Shown here piece after piece: positions 34,354 to 45,317 of a stretch of DNA of 64,000 nucleotides. The number at the start of each line of letters is the position of its first letter. Within the stretch, counting starts at the first letter, position 1. A program made the position numbers and the translations under genes. The stretch spans positions 1,488,001 through 1,552,000 of the forward strand of contig JAHEWK010000001.1 of NCBI GenBank assembly GCA_020740775.1, in the 5' to 3' direction. A model generated the notes under the pieces. The model was not told the DNA's origin, ran no database searches, and was given only the letters and a program-made list of their open reading frames with translations. The DNA comes from Ilyonectria destructans (lineage: Eukaryota > Ascomycota > Sordariomycetes > Hypocreales > Nectriaceae).

Positions 34354-35162
34354 ATGTTAGGTTCACGTCAACCAGAAGAAAGCGAAAGTTTGGTTGTGAT
34401 ACTCACTACTGCAACCTGGATGCTATCTTCCAGTACTCCTCCTCACAAGGTTTGCGGCTGTCAGGGTGTCCATCCAAACTGGCCCTGCGGACCCAGCTAT
34501 AAATCTGCGATCCCTCCGGAGCCCTCTTTTGCATATTCGGTTGCCATACTCTCAATCTTCGGACTGCGCATAATGCCTTGGTATCCATGGGGATGGCCTC
34601 GCCTAGGCCTCTACGGCGCTGGAAGAGAATGGAGGATTCCGAAACACCTCATGGGGCCCATCGTCCGGACTTTCGTTTCAATGATGATTCTATCGACTGG
34701 AAACATCGTGTTTCCGATCTTTAATATCGGCGGTGCCGTCGCGTCGTGGCTTATTTTTTTGCTCAATTTGCTCTGGGTACGACATGCTTCCCAACTAAGG
34801 CTCGGCTACAGAACGGGACGCGAATGCTAACGTATCTGGTGAAGATAATAGCTGCTACGATTTGCATCTGTGTGGTCGGGAAGTTTCGCCTCATCATCGG
34901 GGCATACGACCCGACTGTCCGCCTGTTTGCCTTGACAATGATGGCGGGTTGGTGGTGTCTTGCGGCGATCAATCTCACCTTTATGACGACTGCTATCTGC
35001 CGATGCTACCAGGGTGACAAATTGGATTATTGTGCTCTATTTGGCGTGGGAAACTTTGAGATAAGCGCTCCGCCCATGACGAGGATATCTGATACCCAGT
35101 GGACACTGTTCTCGTGGATGATATTGGTTTTGATGATGTGCGCAACATCTGTACCTGGGTGA
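34354..35162 (+). CDS. Possible small multi-pass membrane protein
   Basis: I do not recognise the family. Exons 34354-34776 and 34845-35162 join in frame across a 68-base intron with donor GTACGA, a GCTAACG branch point and a GTGAAG acceptor, giving about 246 residues. Hydrophobic segments include FAYSVAILSIFGLRIMPWY, ASWLIFLLNLLW, IIAATICICVVG, LFALTMMAGWWCLAAINLTF and FSWMILVLMMCATSV, so four or five transmembrane helices are likely. A Cys-rich segment (KVCGCQGVHPNWPCGPS) precedes the first helix and could face outside. The 3' end is uncertain: another frame just downstream reads WDWTYQHKRIRERIMLTL before a stop at about 35279, which might be a last exon. Confidence 0.45.
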
Positions 35163-37065
35163 GCACCTCAACAACATGTATTTGGACTGAGCAACCAGCT
35201 GACAGAGGATAGCTGGGATTGGACGTATCAGCACAAGAGGATTCGGGAGCGCATCATGCTCACGCTGGAACCTCGCTAGAAAACGGCATGCTTGCACATG
35301 TTTGAGGATGAGATGGCTGTGTGCCTTGCATGATGGCTAGAAATGATTACATCGGGTGACGTGCACAAGCGGTTTGTGGCAACTGCGTTGGTGCCATCCC
35401 AGTCCTCGTCCTCGTAGTGGGCCCCTGCGTGGCCTTGTTTGGTTGGTGGCAAGCGAGGAACAGCTCGGTGCAGTTCCTAGTCGAGACCAACAATGGGAAC
35501 AGCAATAGGAGCACAATAGGGGCAATAATTGGGATGGTTTCGGTGGCCACCTGAGTCATGAAATAATCAAACGTGTCTCCATGCATGCGTATGTCTGTTT
35601 GCCTGCGTAGGCGGTTTGCTTCTTCGACTCGGAGATCGATTCCCCTGAACTATTGATTACATGCATTTCGTGGCTGAAAGTATTCAACCCAAGCCCTCCC
35701 TCTGTGCTCAGTGCCTTGAATCGCGACGCGTCGTGATAGGCAATGAAGCATTGCTTTCCATTGGACACGTGACTAAAGTAAGCGTCACGAAGTGGCACAG
35801 TACATGGCTCCATGTAGATTGAATGACTGAGACGTGTCAAACCTGGGGAAACATATCCGGCCCTTTTAGTTGTTCGACGAATTCCAACAATACCCGAACA
35901 ACAGGGAAAGCCCAGTCAACCACGTACCTATGCTGTGATGTGCATCCCTTACAAGGGCAGACAAACACCAGGGTTGGATACACAAGCACAGTCAGAGCGA
36001 ACCCGCAGTGACGCACACACAACATTGACAGTCAAATGTCCCCATTTTGTTAGGATTCAGCCCTCGTCCCAGGGAAAGAACCTTGTCCCGACATGGGAGA
36101 ATTATGGAGGTGCAGGCGCGGCTAAAGCCCGGGATGCGCCTCTTCCGGCCTAGCGCTACGGCACCTGACGGGCAACTGGCCACTGACGAGCCGCTGAAGA
36201 CACGGCCGACCACTAAAAACACCGGACACGTCTGGGGCAATCGATGGCAATAGCAGAAGGCGTAATGGCCGCCTCAGTGGAACACTCGCAGACCCTCAGC
36301 GGAGAGGCCGCTGAAACTGGCCGCCGCCGCCCACTGAATGGGTTGGACGGGGTGCTGTGGCCACTGAGCTCGGGCCCAACGAGGGGAGGAACCAACCAAA
36401 ACTAGCCAACCAGGCGCTCGCGGTTCTGGAAGAAGGTACCTGGAGGCGTGGACAGGTACCTGAGCCTAGGTACCCTACCACCTGAGAGACGGGAGTCAGA
36501 GAAGACTCCAATTTTCCCTTTTCCCAATGCTTTGATTTTTTTCCACGTCAAAGTCACCACCACAATCGAACAACGTTTTAACATCACCACGCCCAAAACA
36601 GCCTTTTTCCACGCTCCTCGCCGGACTCCCGATCAAGACAACACTCTTCCTTCCACCAACCACCGTCGCACCCCGAGCCCGATTATTCGTCTCAGCTTCA
36701 ACCAATACGCTTACACGTCGCTTTGCTTTCGCATAATTCGAAAGTAACCCTACGCACGATCCGCCCGTTTGTGCTGTGCCTTTGTGTCTCCAGGTTGCCG
36801 TGCGATCGAGTCAGTCCAGTTCCCTCTCCTCGTCCGCCAACGCAACCCCCAAGCCAACCGCAGAACCGACAGATAGATAGCCAAGGCGATTTCGAGCATT
36901 TGTACGTCATCCATTGAGTGCGCAAGATCTCGTCTCTTCGTACTCGACTCTTCGCCCCGGACGATACGTGAAACCGCCCCGCGTATCCCAACGTCGTCCA
37001 CGCCCGCGACATCACCACAACACTAACACTCACGCTGCTGCAGCTACTGAGAGCGTCCGCCCACT
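35163..37065. other. Gene-free region upstream of the GYF-domain gene
   Basis: No gene is supported. It holds three GGTACC palindromes within 45 bases at about 36434-36475. A C/T-rich, A-rich leader with runs such as CCCAAGCCAACCGCAGAACC follows over about 36800-37060, and probably contains the transcription start of the next gene. Confidence 0.45.
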
Positions 37066-40000
37066 ATGCCGTCCAATCTTCCTTCGAGCTTCGCCTCGGC
37101 TGCCGCTGGCCAGAACACCAACCGCGATTCTAGAGGTGGGAGAGCTGATGGGAGGGGAGCTAATAGCGGAGACTGGTGAGTGGCCACTCCCTTTTTTTCA
37201 TGTCTTGTGGATCGTTTCGTCCACCGCTGCTGTGCTGCTCTGTCGTATTCCGTACTCCCTTTGTGCGGTGTATGGCGTTCGAGTTTTGTTGTGTGCAGCG
37301 TTGGGTGGGATTTTCGTGATGCCGTGTTTGGACAGCCTCAAGACTCGTTTACCACCGACCCTTTGTGCCTGGCCGATCTTCGTGCGTTAGTTCACGGAGG
37401 TGGACCCTCGGCCTCGGCAGCGCTTACACGTCATGTCTCTCGGCATCCGACTCGAAGCCACCAACTTTGCTTTGTCCTCTTCACGTTGTGTATACATTGA
37501 CTGCAGAATACTCTGTACTAACTCGTATTCTCTTACAGGGCGAGACGAGATGGACGTTCGACTAACGGTACCCTTACCTTCCGCCGATCATCTACCACTC
37601 CCTTGGGTCAACCCTCCTCACAGCCGCCTACTTCGAGCGACCATGCCGTTCAACTTCTTGCCGGTGTCGAGACGTCTATGGCACAGCCCTTGACGCACGA
37701 GTTAGGCCCTGCACGCTATACAAAGGACGACCTGCTCGACATGTTCCGCCCGCAAAAAGGCCATGACACCTCGTCTCGACTGTTTATCCCGGGCTGGAAT
37801 CCGGGTCACGTCAATGGCCACCCTCCCAGGGGCTGGGGAAAGACCAACGATAACCACATCCCGCAGGAGCCTGGCGCCTGTTGGGATCAGATTGGGGATA
37901 GCACCCCAATGGGACTGCAGGACTTGTCGTTAGAGGAGAAAGAGGTGCGCTCGCAAACATACAAGCTGAAATCCTTTGCTGACAGCTGGCAGGCATTTTC
38001 TACAGAAATTAACTCTCCTCTCAAGCCCCCGACCCAGAACAAAGAAGCCCACCAGGGAAATGCCAACGGTCGAAAGGCCTCGCTTTCCCAAGGAGCTCCC
38101 ACTGCCTTTGGTGTGAGCTCACCCTCATCCGCCACCAGACCTGGTACCCGTCGACGCGAGACGCTCGACTCGAACCCCTTCAGCGCTAGCGCCATGGCGT
38201 CGCCCACCGCCGGCCGATTCTCTCGAGACGACCCCTCGTACTGGTTCCCGCGCAAGAATACCGACCTGAAGGAGACGGAGCCGGACGACTTGGATGCAGA
38301 ACTGGGTCCTCGTGATGGATCTGGAAAGCTGCCTCCATTTGGCAACCTGATTCGATCCAACACTGGTGGAATCGGCAGCATGGGGGGTTCCATGTGGCCA
38401 CCTTCGGCCCAGGGCCCACCAACGCCCAGCACGGCTGGTGGCTTTGGAAACTTCGCCATGCCCTCCTCGTCCGCCGTTGGCGATAAGCGTGTTGGTGGAC
38501 CGGGTGGAGGAAGTCGCCTGGCCCATCTGATGCCTAAGGATAGCTCCGAGAATATTGGTCCCAAGGGCCCTGATAGCCCTAACCCGCTCAACCAGCAGTC
38601 TTGGAGGTCTCGCCCTCGTACCGACACCGATCCCTTTGGTGAGGATAACCTGTCTGGAAGCGCGGTTCTCGGAGGAGCACAGGATACAGACCCCGGTGCT
38701 CAGCATGGTAACCGACCTGGAGCTCTCGGCACCCCAGTCAAGGGTTCTACCGGTGACTTTGGCATGTCGGGTCTCAACTTGGGAGACGACGGCCCAGTCA
38801 GCCCGTCCGAGACAAACCCTTACCGCAGCCCCCCCGCCGAGCGTCACGACCACGACGATGATGGCAGCGGCGACAGGCCCCATGGCGTGAATCCTCATGA
38901 CCAACCATCCAACTTTGGTTCGATTTCCCGCGGTTTTGGTGGCGTTCCCTTCGATGGAAGCGACCGCAGCCAGACTTCTAGCGTTGGGGCCAAGGGATAT
39001 CCGTCGTTGAGCACCCTCTCGGGTTGGCCCGCCCCTGCTGGTCAGTCGATCGGTACCCCGGATCGCGAACGCCCCAACCTCGGCAGCGCCTTTGGTAGCT
39101 CCCTGTTCAGTCCCCTTGGCGAGCTTCAGTCCCCTGGTTTGTCTGGCCTCAACAATGTGTTTGGTCCTGGTGGTCCTGGAGGGATGGGAACCGGCAGCAT
39201 CAGCCGCGGAAGCAAGCTGGGCTCGCTGTTCCCCGCCGCCATGCAAGCTCAGATGCAATCCCACGAGCATGACAACAATCTGTCTGATTCCCTGCCGGAT
39301 CTTCGACAGAGCAACCCCCTCGGAGCCATTGGCCGCGGTAACTTTGGGATTCCCTCTCGTGACACCGAAAGCCCAATGCGACCCAATCGCGGCGTGTTTG
39401 AGGAACTTTTCCCCTCGAGCAACCCTGGCCAATCTCATGGTGTCTTCAGTACTGCCGAGCCGGGCCACCCCGGCGTCACCTCCACGGCACCTCAGTCTTT
39501 CACCCCTGTTGGTGGCGGCCTGCCTTTCGGTGGAAGCCAAGGCGGTGCGGAGCCACCTTCTGCCCAGGTTCGTCAGATGGTTATGCCCGACAGGATGCGA
39601 TGGGTGTACCTCGACCCCCAGGGACAGGTCCAAGGACCCTTCACTGGACTGGAGATGAATGACTGGTACAAAGCCAACTTCTTCACGCCTGACCTGCGAG
39701 TGAAGAAGGTTGAGGACCCTGAGTTTGAACCGTTGGGACAGCTCATTCGACGCATAGGCAACTCGCGTGAGCCGTTCCTGGTTCCTCAGATTGGCATTCC
39801 CCACGGCCCTCCCACGCAAGCTGGGCCTTTCTCCCCGACCAGTGCTGCTGGCGTGGTTCCTCCTCTGAGCGGCGTGTTCCCCAGCTTTGGGCGCACCCTC
39901 ACCGCCGAGGAACAGAACAACCTTGAGCGACGCAAGCAGGAAGAACAGTACCTCATGGTTCAGCAGCGCGAGTTCGTCATGCGCCAACAAGCTATGTCCA

Positions 40001-41913
40001 AGTTCCAGATGCAGGGCGGCCCAGCTCTCCAGCACCATTCTAGCGCCCACAGCCTCCAAAGTCAGCCCAGCTTCGGCAGCATGACATCGCCCAATCCCAT
40101 TGGAATGCCCCATCAGCAGCCCATTGGTGCTATGCCCCCTTCCGGATTCTTTGATGGTTCTCAGCCAGGCGCTTCGGGAAACGGGGACCCTTTCCGAGAT
40201 GATGACTTGGCCAACTTTTCCGCAGCTGAGCGCCAGGTGCTTGCGACTCTCCAGGGCGCCGCTGGCTTGGGCGCTCCCCAGCCCATTGGAGCCCCGGCCC
40301 TCGATGCCAACCTTCGCACCGGGCTTCCCGAGACCGAGGAGCTCCAGGAGGACTCCGAGGGCTTCAAGGACCGTCTGAAGGAGTTTGAGGACCTCCGAGC
40401 GCAGCACGAAGCTGAGCAAGCCGCCAAGGCGGCCCAGGAAGCCGCCGGGGCGGAGCTTGAGGAAGAGGGCACACCCGAATCCATTCCTAGCGACATCGAG
40501 CAGTCCCCCGAGCCACCTGTTCTCAGCAGCAAGGCCGCCAGGGCTGCTAAGAAGAAGGCCGCAGAGGATGCCCTCTCGCTCACCCAGCAGGTCCAGCAGG
40601 CCCAGGCCCAGGCCGCTGCTGTCGCTGCCCAGATCGTGGAGCCCGGCATGCCTATGCCTTTCCCTCCTCCTCCCACTTCATCGGGCACTCCTCTGCCCGC
40701 CCCTACCGCTCAGCGTGCCCGATCCAACCTCCCCGACCAGTTTAACCGATCGCAGACGGGAACTCCTGACACCGCTGCATCTGGACCGCCACCTCTGGCC
40801 CCCTGGGCCAAGGATCCTGCCACCGAAGGACCCAAGGGCCCCAGCCTGAAGGAGATTCAGGAAGCCGAGGCTCGCAAGGCTGCCAAGGCTGAAGAGGCCG
40901 CCGCCACGCTCCGAAAGGCGGTCCTAGAGCAGGAAGCTGCTGCCATTCGAGAGCGGGAGAAATCTGCTGCTGCCAACAATGCCGGTCTCCCTGCTACTAG
41001 CACGTGGGGGCACGGCTCTCCAGCCCCTTCTGGTAGCCCCTGGGCTAAGCCTGGTCCTTCTAAGGGCCCTGTCGCTGGCTCGGCTCCCCCCACGACGTCT
41101 GCGAGCAAGAAGACACTGGCCGAGATCCAGCGTGAGGAAGAACTCCGCAAGCAGAAGACCAAGGATGTTGTCGTTCAGTCTGGCCCCCCCCTGGGCGTTT
41201 CCAAGAGCTATGCCAACCTCGCTGGAAAGCCTGGTCAATCTCCTCTGACCAATGCTGCTTCGGCTGCTGCTGCTGCCGCCGCCGCCGCTGTTCCTCCCCC
41301 TGGCAGCGGCTGGGCCACCGTTGGAGCTGGAGGTAAGGTCAAGGTCCCCACTGGTCCGTCGACACCAGGCCGTTCTGTTAGCGCCGCTGGCATCAAGCCT
41401 GTGACTTCGCCTGTCAAGGCCATATCGAAGCCTGTGTCTCTCGTCTCCAGCATTAAGGCCGATAGTGGTAGCACTGCCATGGACGAGTTCAACAAGTGGG
41501 TTCACCGGGAGCTGTCCCGTGGCATTATCGGTGTCAATGACAGTAAGTTAACTCTTAATTTGTGTTTATGAAAGACGCCGTGTACTAACTAGCTCTCAGT
41601 TGCCACTTTCCAAGCCACTCTTGACGTCCTCCCCATGGACACTGGCCTGATCGCCGATGCCGTCTACGCCAACTCAACCACTATGGATGGCCGTCACTTT
41701 GCTGAGGAGTTTGTCCGACGCAAGAGACTCGCCGAGCGCGGCGTCGTTGAGAAACAACCCACTGCCGCCGAGGCCAAGGCTAGCGCATCCGGCAGCGGCT
41801 GGAACGAGGTGGCCAAGAAGGGCGGCGCCAGCACTCAGCCCCGTGATGGCGAGGCGGGCATGCAGGCTGCTGGCTTTAAGGTTGTCCCTGGCCGTAAGAA
41901 GGGCAAGAAATAG
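37066..41913 (+). CDS. Large GYF-domain protein (Smy2/Syh1-like)
   Basis: Exons 37066-37175, 37539-41542 and 41600-41913 give about 1475 residues. The GYF domain at about 723-785 reads MRWVYLDPQGQVQGPFTGLE, MNDWYKANFFTPDLRV and FEPLGQLIRRIG, which fits a Pro-rich-ligand binding pocket (W-x-Y, GPF, M-x-x-W). Long disordered Gly/Ser/Pro/Asn regions flank it. Downstream come coiled-coil-like stretches (NNLERRKQEEQYLMVQQREF; KEIQEAEARKAAKAEEAAAT) and a conserved C-terminal helical block (MDEFNKWVHRELSRGI, then IATFQATLDVLPMD). Yeast relatives Smy2 and Syh1 act in mRNA translational control, no-go decay and ER-to-Golgi contexts. The start is chosen because the short first exon (MPSNLPSSFASAAAG) splices cleanly through a 363-base intron into the main exon. 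Confidence 0.9.
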
Positions 41914-42422
41914 AAGCCGTTGCCCTTTAACATATTGAAAGAGAGACGAGCGTGAGATGATTGATGTATGCTCGGTTCTTGTTTGCCCTCAGTTGGCCAT
42001 CTCGAACGTGTTACGCAGGGATGGAACGAAGTTGGATGATGGAAATGGTTTTGTATCATGATCGGATGCGGTGAAGACGTGATGATAATGTTGCAAAAGT
42101 TGCAAAGCGTTCGCAAGGACAGGTTCAAATTGGGAAGCGATGTACAAATACTATAATAGCGTGTAGGAGACATGTCTAAAGCGAGTGTGTACAACCAAGC
42201 CCTGCCAAGTCGTGAATGCATGCGAGATCCAAGAGATTCGTCCGTCTCCTTGTTACAATTATACGTCCATAAACTCGCGTGTTAGATTCCAGACATGATC
42301 CATTCATTCATATTCACATTCACTGTCTTTTTATCTATCCCAATGCAGCCAATAACCAGCTTTAGTCACCCCCCTCATTGTCTCCTTCTCGGCCTTCTCA
42401 GTACCCGCTCTGTCCTCTTCCT
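41914..42422. other. 3' region of the GYF-domain gene
   Basis: Probable 3' UTR plus intergenic DNA. It contains 42367-42395, which matches 44991-45019 at 25 of 29 bases (see findings). No other feature seen. Confidence 0.45.
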
Positions 42423-43607
42423 TCATACCCTTGAATCATCTCGGACCAGTCGATAACCCGCTTTCACCAACTCACTGGCATCCACTGACAAGGAGAAGCC
42501 AGCAAGGCTCCCCTCACTGATATAATATTGGAAGAATCCAAGAACAACACCATCATCATCCCATATGGTAGACCCGCATGTGCCGTTGGGCATTTCGAAC
42601 CGGCCTGGATCGTTGCTATTGCCTTCCACCTGGCCCATGTATGCCCACTTATACTTGACGTAATTGAGACCCTTTTCTGTTGGGTGAGGAGGGGGTCTGG
42701 AGGGGCGTCCGGAGGTATCTTGAACGAGGTGGCGCAGACTAAGCCCTCCATACTGCCGGAGTAGGGCCCATTCATATAGGTCACGGTCCACCTATCGCCT
42801 CTCGACAATTCGTTCAGTGGAGTGGTTGTCCGGAATGTGGGCTATCCTCCAGATTCGAAGAGAGAAATTCCCCATCAAGTCCACCTCAGTCTCTTTCACA
42901 TTCTCCAGCACCTCCTGGATATCTTCCACCTCCAGGTCCAGTATGTCTGTTGGATCCCGCCACACCACTTTGATGCTTGTGTCGTCATCAACAAGGTTAA
43001 GCTCAGTCTTTCCCAGGGTCGTTCCGAAATGAACCCTATTCCGGTTGTAGGCTTCGTCGTATGCAGTAAAGGCAGTCCCACCAAGGGCATCCATGGCGGC
43101 ACTCGTTGGTAGCGGGTCTGGGGTCTGGTTGATTGCAGTAAAGGTGGTCCCGCCAAAGGCACTTGGGACGGGATCCCCTGGCAGTGGCTCGGGGCCGCGA
43201 TCGATTGCATTAAAAGCAGCCTCAACAGGGGCAGAATTATCCCACTCCTTTGCTCGAGGGCGCTTCTGGCGGGTTGAGTATCGGGAGACCTCAGAAAAGA
43301 AGCGTCTCACGTCCCTCTGCTCTGCGTTAGGTGTTGTGGTTGGCACCCCATGAATGTCGATCTCGTCATCCTCGTCCTCATCGTCCTCATCGTCCTCATC
43401 GTCCTCATCGTCCTCAGGGATCGTCCCCAGACCAGCTCCCTGTCTGTACCTGCCAAGCCCCGGGAAAACAGGAGCCTGTGTCGCGGCACGTCGGATCTTC
43501 TTGGTGGCTGGTCGAGTCTTTGTGGTGAGTGTTGGGTCTCCAGGCGTAGGAGTCTCATCTCGGCCCCTCTTCTGGGAACGCGTTCCTCGGGGCTTGACCA
43601 TCCTCAT
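42423..43607 (-). pseudogene. Hypothetical protein gene, probably frame-broken
   Basis: From ATG 43607 the frame encodes a basic N-terminus (KPRGTRSQKRGRDETPTPGD), an Asp/Glu run (EDDEDDEDDEDD) and two imperfect repeats (AFGGTTFTAINQTPDPLP; LGGTAFTAYDEAYNRN). It continues to KVVWRDPTDILDLEVEDI and stops at 42792. A second frame then reads LSRGDRWTVTYMNGPYSGSM, and a third reads VKYKWAYMGQVEGNSNDPGR through NGTCGSTIWDDDGVVLGFFQ to a stop at 42423. All three read as pieces of one protein. Either two frameshifts broke the gene, or introns join them (candidates GTGAAA...GATAG and GTATGG...CAACAG keep frame but have weak branch points). The Gly-Ser-x-W pattern near the end hints at a protease-like fold but is not enough for a call. 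It borders a TA-rich degraded island. Confidence 0.45.
43363..43416. repeat. CTCATCGTC-type trinucleotide repeat
   Basis: About 54 bases of GTC/CTC/ATC triplets that, on the minus strand, encode the Asp/Glu run of the adjoining gene. Because it is in register with codons, length changes would preserve frame. Confidence 0.75.
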
Positions 43608-43719
43608 ATAAGGCCCCAGCCCAGCGAAAAAAAGACGTCAAGCAGGCAGGTCGACTGTCTCCGCACAGAATATCCTCTTGTAGAGTCTGGAGGCGTATAG
43701 TAGGAGGTTGGTAGTGAAA

Positions 43720-44040
43720 TATCTCGAAGTTAGTTTAAGGAAGTTTAGAGGTTATATACAGAAAGAATAATAAAAGTAGTATTTTATAATAAGAATAAAA
43801 CTTATATCTTTTATTTTATTTAGTATATAATATTTTACCTATATCTAGACCTATAGAACTCCTTCTTACTAAATCAGCAGGAAAAAACCTAAAGCTATTT
43901 CTAGCTATAGAATAAAAACCTTACTGCAGTTTTACTTTGCTACCCCTAAGGGCTGCTTATTATTATTAGATCTATACTAATAATCTCATCACCAGCCTTA
44001 TTTAGGTTTATATATATATAAATCGCCCTCCATCTGGCCC
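43720..44040. repeat. TA-rich, probably RIP-mutated block
   Basis: This stretch is far richer in A/T and in TA dinucleotides than anything else in the window (TTTTATAATAAGAATAAAAC, TTATTTAGTATATAATATTT, TATATATATATAA). It starts and ends abruptly against normal GC content. Such blocks in ascomycetes usually mark repeats mutated by C-to-T change at CpA. No open frame remains. Confidence 0.6.
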
Positions 44041-44869
44041 GATGCCTCTGGGTCGTAGGGGCGCCGTCAGGGGGTCCCTTTAGAGTCGCAGCGGCCAGAA
44101 CTAAACCTCTATCTTCCTTCTGTAGCTCGGCGAGCTGTACGGTAGCCCCCCGGCTACTGCCAGCTATACCGGGCCGGCTTCTCCTTTCTCCAGGCTGCCC
44201 TTATGGTTATATAACCGTTACGTGCCGGCTGGTATCGGCTCGTGCCTGGGTGCTGGATCTGCGCCGGTAATTACTTGATGCTCCGGCCTTACTGTCTCCG
44301 GCCAGGGTGGGCTGTGTAGTGCTGTAGGGGCTGTCCTAGCGGTATCGTATTGGCGCCTATTCTTACTTACTTCTTACTTTCCGATCGGACACTTGATTAC
44401 TTCTCTTGCGCTCCCTCTCTTGCGGGCCTTAAGTTGGGGCTTTTAGGTCCGCCCAGGGCTCTCCCTCTAGCCCTATAAAGAGCTTCCTTTCCCTCTATTT
44501 TTTCCTTCCTTCCTTCTTCTCTCATTATTACCCCTGCTGCCGCCCCCGCTGCAGCCATCCTCGTATATCCCCTTCGTTCCGCTATGTGCTCTCTGCGATA
44601 TCGCTCGGTTCTTACTGATATTTATCTAGTCTCTATCCATCTGTTTTGTCGTTCGCTCGATCTCATTCTTCTTCGTGGTATTCTGCCGTTGCCGCTTTAT
44701 CTTCTCTGCGACTTCTTTCCGACTTCCGCCGTTATATCTTGCCTGTCCCCTGCCCAGAACAAGGCCGCTGCCGCCGCTAAGACTTATGTCTTGTATTACT
44801 ACCTATTACTGGAGTTGCTCACCCTCGCCAAAATGCCAATAATCGGGAATCACTACTAACATAACCCCT
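44041..44869 (+). other. Region with TATA box and short open frame, origin unclear
   Basis: GC content returns to normal. At 44474-44480 there is TATAAAG, followed by a C/T-rich stretch (CTTTCCCTCTATTTTTTCC) and a 91-codon frame at 44584-44859 beginning MCSLRYRSVLTDIYLV, hydrophobic and unrecognised. This could be an LTR-like promoter, a small gene, or chance. No target-site duplication or paired terminal repeat was found by eye. Confidence 0.2.
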
Positions 44870-45313
44870 CCCCTTTTACTTCTTCGCGCTTCATCCTCCT
44901 CCCTATATCTATATAGGTAGGGCCCCTCCTCTCTTCCAGCCCATTAGGGCCGAGTGGCCCATCAGCCTCCAAGAAGTCCTTACGTCCAGCCACCCCCCTG
45001 ATTATCTCCTTCTAGACCTCAAAAGTTGATAAAATTGGATCCCCTTGTCCCCGGGGGTCTACAGGTATCCGTCCCTCAATTGATAGAGTTTTGGATAGTC
45101 CTCATAGAAGTCCAGGTTCCCGGCAGCCATATAGGTGCCATCTACCTAGGTTGATAATACAATATATGGATCGCCCGACCGGTGGAGTATCTTAATTGGC
45201 CCCCTCCATTGCTTTCCTTCTTAAACCACCATCACAAGGTCTCCCTTCTCATTCCCATTCCCCTGTCCATCATTCAGCATAAGTCCATAACCCATATCCG
45301 TCATAACGTCTCC
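44870..45313 (-). pseudogene. Relic coding sequence interrupted by TAA/TAG stops
   Basis: Starting a few bases past the stop of the next gene, the minus strand reads as protein: DEGDVMTDMGYGLML, NEKGDLVMVV, EGKQWRGPIKILHRSGDPYI, VDGTYMAAGNLDFYEDYPKL and YQLRDGYL. Four in-frame stops interrupt it (complements of 45221-45223, 45146-45148, 45059-45061 and 45002-45004). All four are TAA or TAG, each one C-to-T change from a Gln codon. Another frame continues as KEIIRGVAGRKDFLEADGPL to about 44870. I do not recognise the parent protein; the position in a TA-rich island suggests a mobile element or a duplicated gene hit by RIP. Confidence 0.45.
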
Positions 45314-45317
45314 CTCA

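Noticed and set aside
38125..40419. A 764-codon open frame on the minus strand
   Set aside because: It lies antisense within the GYF-domain coding exon, whose sense frame carries the domain and extends further. The antisense frame has low-complexity Arg/Gly composition and no domain.
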